The notes below the pieces were generated by a model, which saw only the letters and a program-made list of their open reading frames with translations, was not told the DNA's origin and did not search any database. 64,000 nt of DNA from a virus. Both the position numbers and the translations under genes were made by a program. Positions within the stretch are counted from its first letter, which is position 1, and the number at the start of each line of letters is the position of its first letter. This document shows positions 58,287 to 64,000 of this stretch, in pieces. Location: positions 23,909-87,908 of IMG/VR virus record IMGVR_UViG_3300032323_002843; one strand, given 5' to 3'.

Positions 58287-58715
58287 TTATTTGTTTTTTG
58301 GTTTGTAGTACTTACGTTTATTACGTTTCTTTTCTCCCACACGTTCGTTACCCTGGATATTATTATAATAATCTTCCTTTCCACGTTCTTCTTCCCATTG
58401 CCTTAATTGTTCTGCTTGTAATATTTCCAATGGTACTTGTTCACTATCATCAATCGGTTGAGCATCATTATAGTGCAATCCCTCATTTCCGTTCTGTCCT
58501 ATAATGTCCATCCTACGTTCTGCTTCTTCGGCGTCCCAACTTGCTGCATCGTGTCCTCGGCAAGGCGCTACTAATTTATTGTATTGCGCTGCTGCTTCCT
58601 TTAGCGCATCGTTTGGTTCCGGCCATTCATCTCCGTCGTATGCGTGTAACGCTGCTATTACTTCGTCTAACTTCGTTTCGATGCGTGTTAGTGTTTCTAT
58701 TATTCTATCCTTCAT
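58287..58715 (-). CDS. Hypothetical protein with basic tail
   Basis: A 142-residue protein. A coiled coil (IIETLTRIETKLDEVIAALH) begins it, then an acidic middle with many Trp/Tyr (AYDGDEWPEPNDALKEAAAQ), and a basic Lys/Asn end (VGEKKRNKRKYYKPKNK). The tail may bind nucleic acid. Unrecognised. Four nt before the membrane-protein gene. Confidence 0.55.
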   Translation of the reverse strand: MKDRIIETLTRIETKLDEVIAALHAYDGDEWPEPNDALKEAAAQYNKLVAPCRGHDAASWDAEEAERRMDIIGQNGNEGLHYNDAQPIDDSEQVPLEILQAEQLRQWEEERGKEDYYNNIQGNERVGEKKRNKRKYYKPKNK

Positions 58716-58719
58716 TTAT

Positions 58720-58965
58720 TTATAGTTTTAAATACCATTTACTAATCATGTATAGTCCCTTAAATAATCCAACTGCGATTAATACTGGTACTATCATGAA
58801 CCACATTGTTGCGAATCCGAAATATGCCTCTTCATTACTCTCCCAATCGCCATAGTTGGCATATGTTTTTTCATTATCATAATCGAATCCGATTCGTTTT
58901 CCAAAGTATTTGAAGAACGTTAACGTTATTAAGAATCCAAGTGGGTATATTAGCATTAGTATCAT
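58720..58965 (-). CDS. Small two-span membrane protein
   Basis: An 81-residue protein. Membrane segments: ILMLIYPLGFLITLTFFKYF and ATMWFMIVPVLIAVGLFKGL, with a charged, aromatic loop in between (GFDYDNEKTYANYGDWESNE). Function unknown; a host-membrane modifier is possible. Confidence 0.62.
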   Translation of the reverse strand: MILMLIYPLGFLITLTFFKYFGKRIGFDYDNEKTYANYGDWESNEEAYFGFATMWFMIVPVLIAVGLFKGLYMISKWYLKL

Positions 58966-58976
58966 CTATCCTTAAT

Positions 58977-59225
58977 TTATGCTGAGTGTATTATTGTTTT
59001 AACGGGTATGTTTTCTGCCTTTTGTTCATCTATGAACTTTATTGCTGCATCTTTACTCTGAAACCAAACGTTTTCGTCTTTATATTTAGAATCATTATAG
59101 AACGTCCACGGATCTATACTTTGATTTAAAGTATGAGGGTCTATTACTTGTGGGTACCATCTTCTCGTTTCGTATTTCGTACCTTCTCTATATATTTTCT
59201 CTAATATTCTATATTGCTTACTCAT
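58977..59225 (-). CDS. Small hypothetical protein
   Basis: An 82-residue protein, Lys/Trp/Asp-rich with a compact alpha/beta look (QYRILEKIYREGTKYETRRW; KDENVWFQSKDAAIKFIDEQ). Unrecognised. Start directly follows the stop of a 31-codon ORF (TAG-ATG). Confidence 0.58.
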   Translation of the reverse strand: MSKQYRILEKIYREGTKYETRRWYPQVIDPHTLNQSIDPWTFYNDSKYKDENVWFQSKDAAIKFIDEQKAENIPVKTIIHSA

Positions 59226-59321
59226 CTATCTACATTTTAATCGTTTAACTACATTCATCGCCTTAACGCTAATGTTTAAGCGTTGCCATCCCAATCTTGA
59301 TACTGTAACGTATGTTTTCAT
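59226..59321 (-). CDS. Possible 31-residue basic peptide
   Basis: Hand-translated ORF from ATG 59321: MKTYVTVSRLGWQRLNISVK then AMNVVKRLKCR. It is basic, and ends one base before the next gene's ATG, which suggests translational coupling. Small size leaves it uncertain. Confidence 0.33.
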   Translation of the reverse strand: MKTYVTVSRLGWQRLNISVKAMNVVKRLKCR

Positions 59322-59382
59322 ATTGAATCGTATATACGGATATTTGGATGTGGTGTGTGATCCATAAAGCTTAAGCTGAATT

Positions 59383-59511
59383 TTATGGTACTATTTTATG
59401 TTTCTTGAGTATTTTCATTATCATATTCTTAGTCTCAATTGCGCCTACTAGTCTACCTAATAGGAATGCTGTTATGTAACTACTTATAATGAATATTGTA
59501 TAGTTGCTCAT
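59383..59511 (-). CDS. Small membrane protein (42 residues)
   Basis: Hand-translated ORF from ATG 59511, next to the lipoprotein gene stop: MSNYTIFIISSYITAFLLGR and a basic end (NMIMKILKKHKIVP). One membrane segment followed by Lys. Together with the 31-residue ORF it accounts for most of the 287-nt gap between 59226 and 59512. Confidence 0.5.
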   Translation of the reverse strand: MSNYTIFIISSYITAFLLGRLVGAIETKNMIMKILKKHKIVP

Positions 59512-59512
59512 A

Positions 59513-59773
59513 TTAGTCTACTTTGATTATTGCTTGGTTAACTGTTGCTTTACCTTGTTTTGTTTGATAGTTGAGTATAGTAGGCATTGCGTCGCTACTG
59601 TCTTTAGGGTACATTATCCAAATAGGATATGCACCATCCGATGGAACTACTCGCATTAATTTATAGATTTTACCATGTATGACTATAAAGTCAGCTGGTT
59701 GTTCACGTACTTCACCTCGTTCACTACATGATGTTAATGTTAATACTGCTAATACTGTTAATATTCGTTTCAT
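59513..59773 (-). CDS. Small lipoprotein
   Basis: An 86-residue protein. Signal peptide MKRILTVLAVLTLTSCSERG with a lipobox Cys (LTSC, Cys16). The mature part is beta-rich (PADFIVIHGKIYKLMRVVPS). Phage-encoded lipoproteins often block superinfection at the envelope, but no specific family is visible here. Confidence 0.64.
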   Translation of the reverse strand: MKRILTVLAVLTLTSCSERGEVREQPADFIVIHGKIYKLMRVVPSDGAYPIWIMYPKDSSDAMPTILNYQTKQGKATVNQAIIKVD

Positions 59774-59774
59774 A

Positions 59775-60035
59775 TTATAATTTTTGTATTTGTTCCATTA
59801 ATTTAGTTACTTCATTTTCGCTTAAGTATCCTTCAACATCGTCCGTTACAGGCGTATCATAGCATAATTTACCGTCTTTATCTAATACTGCTAATTCATA
59901 TAATCCATCTTTACCACCATATGTGTATTCGCCTTTAACTACGCTTGCTCCGTATCCATTTTCAAACATGATACGGCTCATAACGCCATTCATGGTGATG
60001 TGTGGTTTGAATTCTAGATCGTTAAATGTTTTCAT
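59775..60035 (-). CDS. Conserved small phage protein (NGYGASV family)
   Basis: An 86-residue protein: MFENGYGASVVKGEYTYGGK (residues 23-42), then DGLYELAVLDKDGKLCYDTP and VTDDVEGYLSENEVTKLMEQ. I know this block as a small family common in phage genomes, without a known function. Overlaps the previous gene by 4 nt (ATGA). Confidence 0.72.
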   Translation of the reverse strand: MKTFNDLEFKPHITMNGVMSRIMFENGYGASVVKGEYTYGGKDGLYELAVLDKDGKLCYDTPVTDDVEGYLSENEVTKLMEQIQKL

Positions 60036-60175
60036 GTTAATTTATTTAATATTTCTTCATGTATTTTACTCATTAACTTATCGATCGTTTCATTTTCGAT
60101 CATTTTGGGTTCCACTGCACGTACCTTATTTAGGCAGTAATACAGGTCATTTAATTCGGCTAATGTAAATTCCAT
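60032..60175 (-). CDS. Small acidic helical protein (47 residues)
   Basis: Hand-translated ORF from ATG 60175: MEFTLAELNDLYYCLNKVRA then a helix (VEPKMIENETIDKLMSKIHE) and EILNKLT. The ATGA overlap with the next gene and an early promoter box 17 nt upstream show it is a real gene and the first of a two-gene unit. Confidence 0.66.
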   Translation of the reverse strand: MEFTLAELNDLYYCLNKVRAVEPKMIENETIDKLMSKIHEEILNKLT

Positions 60176-60192
60176 ATGTTTTAATTTTATAA

Positions 60193-60202
60193 CGTGAATC
60201 TA
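60193..60202 (-). promoter_or_regulatory. Early promoter box
   Basis: TAGATTCACG, 17 nt before ATG 60175. GGCAGAG upstream lies in the coding end of the next upstream gene. Confidence 0.55.
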
Positions 60203-61078
60203 CGCTGTTTGCTCTGCCTCACTAACGTATCTATTATAACGAGCCGTTTCATCAGCGTCTCGTCTCGCTTTATTGGTTGTTTCCCAGGCATATACGCTTT
60301 CAATGAATGAGTCGAAGTAGTCATGTTTAACATCAATGTCACTCCATCTTTCATCGCCTACTCGTTTAACTCGTAATGCTATTTTATTATATTTGGCAGG
60401 TCCAACTACTCTGTAGGCGTTTACATTTGTGTAATCCCATTTACCACGTCCTGTGTCTAATACGAATGAATTTGGCATTTCTGTTAATTCATATTGATTA
60501 GTTTCGTAGTTCATCTTACAATGTAGGTAAGGTGATATGGTATGTTCGAATCCTGCTGCTTTATAAGTTTCACGTTTAGATACATGGATATCTCGTTTAA
60601 CTGCGTTTATTTCATGTTCTAATGTGCGTAGTTCGCTAATTAGTTCATAGTGTGGTTTGTAAATCGCTTTATATGCTGGTTTCCACTCTTCTCTTATGTT
60701 TGAAGTGATTAGATTAATATGTTGTGCTATTTTACCTAGTGTAGTTAAATAATATATGTTATTCTTATCTATTTTACTATGACTACTTCTATAATCAATT
60801 TCATAGTAATTATTTTCATCATCTCTATAGGTGTAATGTTTTCTAATGTTGATTGTACTAGGCCAGTTACCATCGTTTGTTGGAACGATTTCTAATGTAT
60901 CGTCTTTAAGTTTGATACTATACGGACTCATATTTAGAACGCTACTGAACCAATCGCTGATAGTTTTGTTTAGTCCCTCTAATGCGGGTTCATATACTGT
61001 TGATTCGTACTGTATTAACTCGTTTTGCTTAACTGCAAATTGTGATGCAAGAGCATCTAAGATGATTTGTTTACTCAT
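60200..61078 (-). CDS. Hypothetical protein of 292 residues
   Basis: A helical, Tyr/Lys/Glu-rich protein with no signal peptide (begins MSKQIILDALASQFAVKQNE). The middle has a strand-rich stretch (TYRDDENNYYEIDYRSSHSK) and the second half long helices and CKMNYETNQYELTEMPNSFV. No family recognised. The last codons (GAGGCAGAGCAAACAGCG-stop) coincide with the early promoter of the next gene. Its own early promoter box lies 21 nt upstream. Confidence 0.6.
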   Translation of the reverse strand: MSKQIILDALASQFAVKQNELIQYESTVYEPALEGLNKTISDWFSSVLNMSPYSIKLKDDTLEIVPTNDGNWPSTINIRKHYTYRDDENNYYEIDYRSSHSKIDKNNIYYLTTLGKIAQHINLITSNIREEWKPAYKAIYKPHYELISELRTLEHEINAVKRDIHVSKRETYKAAGFEHTISPYLHCKMNYETNQYELTEMPNSFVLDTGRGKWDYTNVNAYRVVGPAKYNKIALRVKRVGDERWSDIDVKHDYFDSFIESVYAWETTNKARRDADETARYNRYVSEAEQTA

Positions 61079-61099
61079 AACCTTTAATTATTTGTGTAA

Positions 61100-61109
61100 C
61101 GTGAATATA
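61100..61109 (-). promoter_or_regulatory. Early promoter box
   Basis: TATATTCACG, 21 nt before ATG 61078, with GGCAGAAT upstream inside the coding end of the 81-residue gene. Confidence 0.55.
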
Positions 61110-61115
61110 CGATCA

Positions 61116-61361
61116 TTATTCTGCCTGACCCACTCTAAACTCAATTTGGTCATCGTCTGCATCAACGACTTGCATCGTCATGTTAGCGTTTTCCATTAGT
61201 AGTGTTAGGTAGTTCAATGCTTCGTCTTCGTTTTCGAAATGTGCTCCATTTGGATCTAATATCTCAACTTCGTCTCCATCGAATACGAACTCGCATTTCT
61301 TAACTCCATCAAACGACATTGTTAACGTTTGATACGCTGTATTATTTATTGTTACTTTCAT
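61116..61361 (-). CDS. Small acidic protein
   Basis: An 81-residue protein, beta-type (KVTINNTAYQTLTMSFDGVK; KCEFVFDGDEVEILDPNGAH). Ends Val-Gly-Gln-Ala-Glu, where the coding end overlaps the next promoter. Unrecognised. Confidence 0.58.
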   Translation of the reverse strand: MKVTINNTAYQTLTMSFDGVKKCEFVFDGDEVEILDPNGAHFENEDEALNYLTLLMENANMTMQVVDADDDQIEFRVGQAE

Positions 61362-61363
61362 AA

Positions 61364-61373
61364 CATTAAGGTA
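61364..61373 (-). promoter_or_regulatory. Early promoter box, 2 nt before ATG
   Basis: TACCTTAATG, variant form, 2 nt before ATG 61361; upstream GGCAGAGTAA contains the stop of the caspase-like gene. Confidence 0.45.
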
Positions 61374-61379
61374 TAACCA

Positions 61380-61925
61380 TTACTCTGCCAAGTACAATCG
61401 ATTGTGATTGTATAGTGCAACGGGATTATCTTCGGTTAGTAATCCATAATTTTCCTTAACATGCTCATATATAGCGCTTAATGGCTCATTAATTACTTCA
61501 CCTAATAACTGAGCGAAGTAGTTGTTTGATGTTGTTACTGTTTCTTGTGGTGTACCTGGTAATCCACAGTAATGTGCTTCGCCTACTTCACTAATGAACA
61601 TACCACTATAGAAACCATATAGTTCATGTCTATTCATGAATTGATCTGCATTACACCATATTGAGATACATTCAACGTTCTTTAATACGTCTACCATTGT
61701 TGAATCAATTATGTAACCATTATTGCCTATGAATTGACCTACACTGAATAGACCAAATGGTGAACCATGACCTAACATTATGATTCGGTCGTGTTGAACC
61801 ATTAGTTCTTTAACTTGATCCTTAGTTGCTCCACCATTTAAAATGATAGCATCGCTTATATTCTCGTATATCGGTTTTAGGAAATCCGTACTACGATCAG
61901 CAGGGTGTATAATTAAATTTTTCAT
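61380..61925 (-). CDS. Caspase-like/CHAT-type candidate protein
   Basis: A 181-residue protein read from ATG 61925 (MKNLIIHPADRSTDFLKPIY). Hydrophobic strand IIMLGHGSPFGLF with His53-Gly54, then a strand ISIWCNADQF with Cys91: the spacing and strand-HG / strand-C pattern of clan CD cysteine peptidases (caspase, gingipain, CHAT). GFYSGMFISEVGEA follows. I recall this protein family in phages and Bacteroidota; catalysis has not been shown to my knowledge. Early promoter box 2 nt upstream. Confidence 0.66.
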   Translation of the reverse strand: MKNLIIHPADRSTDFLKPIYENISDAIILNGGATKDQVKELMVQHDRIIMLGHGSPFGLFSVGQFIGNNGYIIDSTMVDVLKNVECISIWCNADQFMNRHELYGFYSGMFISEVGEAHYCGLPGTPQETVTTSNNYFAQLLGEVINEPLSAIYEHVKENYGLLTEDNPVALYNHNRLYLAE

Positions 61926-61927
61926 AA

Positions 61928-61937
61928 CATAAAGATA
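61928..61937 (-). promoter_or_regulatory. Early promoter box, 2 nt before ATG
   Basis: TATCTTTATG, 2 nt before ATG 61925. It touches the terminator-like hairpin at 61936-61956. Confidence 0.45.
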
Positions 61938-61956
61938 GGGCACTTATTGTGCCCTA
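61936..61956 (-). terminator. Hairpin upstream of the caspase-like gene
   Basis: Perfect 8-bp stem TAGGGCAC/GTGCCCTA with a 5-nt loop, 24 nt after the stop of the gene ending at 61980. Likely terminates it, while the promoter of the next gene abuts its foot. Confidence 0.55.
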
Positions 61957-61979
61957 CCTAATTTACTTAACTTTAAATA

Positions 61980-62252
61980 CTAATTTTCGTCTAAATCTTC
62001 AAAACTTGACATTACTTCGTCTTGTTTCTCACTAATAATACCACCTAAATTATTAAATGCATTAACGACATCGCTACAAGCGTCTCCTACTGCTTTACCA
62101 ATTTCAAATAAATTATCATCACCATCAATGTCATTTAATGTGTCTGAAGCATTATCTAACATGCTGTGGATGTTGATTAACTTTATGAACTGTTCTTTAG
62201 TTAATGTGATTAATTTTTCTTCTTGTGCTGTTGTTGTTTTTGCTTTACTCAT
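61980..62252 (-). CDS. Small acidic helical protein
   Basis: A 90-residue protein, Asp/Glu-rich helices (TTAQEEKLITLTKEQFIKLI; NIHSMLDNASDTLNDIDGDD). No family recognised. Followed by the hairpin at 61936. Confidence 0.58.
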   Translation of the reverse strand: MSKAKTTTAQEEKLITLTKEQFIKLINIHSMLDNASDTLNDIDGDDNLFEIGKAVGDACSDVVNAFNNLGGIISEKQDEVMSSFEDLDEN

Positions 62253-62275
62253 AACTTATATTTTATTATTTGATT

Positions 62276-62515
62276 TTAATTACAATCTTCGTTTAACATT
62301 GAGTTAACCTGATCTATTGTTAGTAATTCACCTTTCTCAGCTTGTTCAATTAACTCAACCATATTAGCCCACAACATATTCTTGTCTTCGGCTAAGTAGT
62401 TATTTAGTATCATTTCAACTAGTGTCTCAGTATCATCTCTAAATAATACTACTAATTGTTCATGAATACCTTTAATTTGTTCATCTGTTAAGACGCGTTC
62501 CTTATTTCTTGACAT
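62276..62515 (-). CDS. Small acidic protein
   Basis: A 79-residue protein read from ATG 62515 (MSRNKERVLTDEQIKGIHEQ). Helical, acidic end (ELLTIDQVNSMLNEDCN). Unrecognised. Early promoter box 17 nt upstream. Confidence 0.58.
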   Translation of the reverse strand: MSRNKERVLTDEQIKGIHEQLVVLFRDDTETLVEMILNNYLAEDKNMLWANMVELIEQAEKGELLTIDQVNSMLNEDCN

Positions 62516-62532
62516 AACTTTTATTTTTATAA

Positions 62533-62542
62533 CGTGAATATA
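62533..62542 (-). promoter_or_regulatory. Early promoter box
   Basis: TATATTCACG, 17 nt before ATG 62515, with GTCAGAG upstream in the gap and coding end of the 70-residue gene. Confidence 0.55.
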
Positions 62543-62560
62543 TGAACCTAACTCTGACAA

Positions 62561-62773
62561 TTAGTAGTCGTCTTCATTATCCCAATTACTACCAAATCCA
62601 TCTTTATCTTCATCATCATAGTACATAAACTCATCAATTTCATCTAATTCCTCATAGTAGCTTTCTAATGTGTCAATGAAATCTTCCAAATCGAAGTTTT
62701 CAGGTGCACCACGTTCATTAAGTGTGTTAATTGATACTGTAATTAATTCACTGAGAATGTCTTTAATTTCCAT
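62561..62773 (-). CDS. Small acidic protein
   Basis: A 70-residue protein read from ATG 62773 (MEIKDILSELITVSINTLNE). Mostly helix, then a very acidic tail (EEDYYDDED-type). Unrecognised. The only early-region gene with a TATTTAT box (16 nt upstream). Confidence 0.55.
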   Translation of the reverse strand: MEIKDILSELITVSINTLNERGAPENFDLEDFIDTLESYYEELDEIDEFMYYDDEDKDGFGSNWDNEDDY

Positions 62774-63200
62774 TTTGTTTCTTTTTACTATAAATATAAT
62801 GATAGAATTCAAGCAACGTACCATCGAAATTGAACATTTCGTCCTCAACTTCGTCTTGCTTCATTCTAAATGCTAGCCAGAAGTCTTTATACATTGCCTC
62901 TAGTATTTTGGCTTCGTCTTTTTCAAAGTCATTCATTAATCTACGTCTACGCTCTCCAAATAAACATCTTGCTTCGTGTTGTTTACCTACATCAGTTATT
63001 TTAGATAATGATTCCTGTTCTAATTCATTCTCCCATAACATCCACCAATGGTAATCACTTGGTTCGTAATCACCATTTACTATTTTATCTTTAAGTGGCT
63101 GATACTTATGAAGTGTTTCTCTACCTTTGAAACGCCTCCACCAATAATACGGATTGTATTTTGTTGGGGTGTATGTTTCAATTTTATCTTTTAGTTCCAT
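62763..63200 (-). CDS. Hypothetical protein, Trp/Glu-rich
   Basis: A 145-residue helical protein, rich in Trp, Tyr and Lys: TYTPTKYNPYYWWRRFKGRE, SDYHWWMLWENELEQESLSK, then CLFGERRRRLMNDFEKDEAK and AMYKDFWLAFRMKQDEVEDE. No motif known. Its 3' end overlaps the next gene's start by 11 nt. Confidence 0.58.
   Translation of the reverse strand: MELKDKIETYTPTKYNPYYWWRRFKGRETLHKYQPLKDKIVNGDYEPSDYHWWMLWENELEQESLSKITDVGKQHEARCLFGERRRRLMNDFEKDEAKILEAMYKDFWLAFRMKQDEVEDEMFNFDGTLLEFYHYIYSKKKQNGN
62790..62796 (-). promoter_or_regulatory. Late-type box in the early region
   Basis: ATTATATTTATAGT, 16 nt before ATG 62773, inside the coding end of the upstream gene. Could be fortuitous. Confidence 0.35.
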
Positions 63201-63547
63201 CCGTTATCAGCTTTTACTTGTTTAATGTGTTTACATCCACTATTACCTGACCAGCCAAATGCAGGGCAAGTACAGCTCCATCTATCATCTTCATTTTTAA
63301 CTGTGTACTTCTTACCTTTACTACCATCAACTTCCTGTTCAAATGTGTTTTTGAACGCTTCGTTTTTAGAGTTTTTATACTCTTTCTTGAAATGTATGAT
63401 GTGTTTTTGGCCTAAATGGAATGGTATTTCAGTCCACTTACCGTCTGCAATAACATAACGCTTATCTGGTTCTTGTATTGAGTTAAATACAATTGGTGGA
63501 ATGTAACTATGGACAATTATCTTGTCGCCTCCTACTATTACTGACAT
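63191..63547 (-). CDS. SWIM zinc-finger protein
   Basis: A 118-residue protein. The C-terminal CTCPAFGWSGNSGCKHI (Cys92, Cys94, Cys105, His107) is a SWIM-type CxCx(n)CxH zinc motif. The N-terminal 80 residues are beta-rich (IIVHSYIPPIVFNSIQEPDK; GKWTEIPFHLGQKHIIHFKK). SWIM domains bind DNA or proteins. A role in early takeover of the host is possible but not shown. Early promoter box 17 nt upstream. Confidence 0.72.
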   Translation of the reverse strand: MSVIVGGDKIIVHSYIPPIVFNSIQEPDKRYVIADGKWTEIPFHLGQKHIIHFKKEYKNSKNEAFKNTFEQEVDGSKGKKYTVKNEDDRWSCTCPAFGWSGNSGCKHIKQVKADNGWN

Positions 63548-63564
63548 AACCTTTAATTTTATAA

Positions 63565-63574
63565 CGTCAATGTA
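63565..63574 (-). promoter_or_regulatory. Early promoter box
   Basis: TACATTGACG, 17 nt before ATG 63547, with TTTG about 19 nt upstream and GGCAAAGT in the coding end of the previous gene. Confidence 0.5.
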
Positions 63575-63577
63575 CGC

Positions 63578-63877
63578 TTAGTACTTTGCCTTCCAAAGCT
63601 GGTACCATTTGCGTTTTGGTCTCGGTTTGCATACTGAGAATGGGTTATCACCAAATGATGCTTTGTTACTATATTTAGACGTTAACATGTTTAAGAATAC
63701 TTCATGGTATTCTGGAGGTATAGTGTTAAAGTCTGCTTCGATTTTAACGTTTAGTTCAAGTGGGTCTTTGGCTCCATTAATTAATACTAGTGTTTCGTTA
63801 ATTGATACTAGTTGTGACGTTTGAACGCTTAGATGTGAGCCGAATCCTAAATGTATTTCGCTTTTATTTTCGTTCAT
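63578..63877 (-). CDS. Small hypothetical protein
   Basis: A 99-residue protein (NENKSEIHLGFGSHLSVQTS). Beta-rich middle then a short basic C-terminus (KPRPKRKWYQLWKAKY). Unrecognised. Its last codons serve as the upstream promoter element of the SWIM gene. Overlaps the partial gene by 14 nt. Confidence 0.56.
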   Translation of the reverse strand: MNENKSEIHLGFGSHLSVQTSQLVSINETLVLINGAKDPLELNVKIEADFNTIPPEYHEVFLNMLTSKYSNKASFGDNPFSVCKPRPKRKWYQLWKAKY

Positions 63878-64000
63878 TTTTAACTATTTCAATTAATTTT
63901 TTAAGACAAGCAAGTTCTGCTTCTTCGTAGGTATCAAATCTTCTTAAATCATTTATAGAATAACCATTTTCATAATGCATTATGCTTATAAATAAATCAT
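63864..64000 (-). CDS. 3' end of a gene entering from the right edge
   Basis: Hand-translated frame open from the window edge to TAA at 63864: MHYENGYSINDLRRFDTYEE, then AELACLKKLIEIVKNERK. The start lies beyond 64000. The FDTYEEAELACL block with a helical basic end recalls small phage proteins of unknown function. Confidence 0.55.
   Translation of the reverse strand, partial: DLFISIMHYENGYSINDLRRFDTYEEAELACLKKLIEIVKNERK

Noticed and set aside
1-64000. tRNA genes, CRISPR arrays, IS elements or integrase
   Set aside because: None found. No regular spacer repeats, no transposase or recombinase motifs, and no tRNA-like segments were seen in the gaps.

Overview
This window is a contiguous piece of a large T4-like (myovirus) phage genome whose host is most likely a member of the Bacteroidota. 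T4-type hallmark genes appear in recognisable order: late sigma factor (55), baseplate genes (5-like spike, 25, 6), primase (61), large terminase (17), portal (20), prohead protease (21), scaffold (22) and major capsid protein (23). The Bacteroidota assignment is inferred from three signs: a TonB-dependent receptor paired with an SCKK-type lipoprotein, very low GC with no Shine-Dalgarno sequences, and early promoters resembling the Bacteroidota -7 element TAnnTTTG. Every supported gene is on the minus strand, so transcription runs from base 64000 towards base 1. Both ends are cut: gene 23 runs off the left edge and the 3' end of another gene enters from the right. I saw no tRNA, rRNA, IS element or CRISPR array.

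Layout in the direction of transcription. (1) 64.0-51.8 kb: about 35 small early or accessory genes, many behind their own copy of a recurring early promoter. They include two AT-hook proteins, a SWIM zinc-finger protein, a T5orf172-type nuclease, a caspase-like His/Cys protein, lipoproteins and small membrane proteins. (2) 51.7-43.6 kb: late sigma factor gp55, baseplate genes and a GH19 endolysin. (3) 43.6-34.6 kb: very large tail or baseplate proteins and a fibre-like protein with a mucin-like poly-Thr stalk. (4) 34.5-32.2 kb: three overlapping glycosyltransferase genes, one with family-6 (ABO-type) motifs. (5) 32.2-29.7 kb: a tail module protein, a GIY-YIG-like protein, primase and a Cas4/RecB-like nuclease. 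(6) 29.6-26.2 kb: the TonB-dependent receptor and lipoprotein pair. (7) 26.1-10.8 kb: a cargo region where most genes begin with the same short amphipathic helix ending in L/I-x-E, interspersed with enzymes. (8) 10.1 kb to the left edge: packaging and head genes.

Two themes tie the window together. First, at least 14 proteins carry an N-terminal (in two cases internal) helix of the type MIKLxDLLKE or ELKExIRxxIxExLxE. This looks like the T4 capsid-targeting sequence that sends internal proteins into the prohead and is cut after L/I-x-E by gp21, which is also encoded here. The cargo would include a zeta-toxin-like kinase, a nucleotidyltransferase-metallopeptidase fusion and zinc-ribbon proteins, so the virion may deliver an enzyme set. 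Second, about 19 copies of a TATTTAT box lie just upstream of structural and cargo genes and are probably the late promoters read by gp55-RNA polymerase. Four of them sit exactly 4 nt before an ATG, which implies leaderless late mRNAs.

The most unusual accessory content is the phage-borne TonB receptor plus lipoprotein pair, and the glycosyltransferase cluster beside a Thr-rich fibre.
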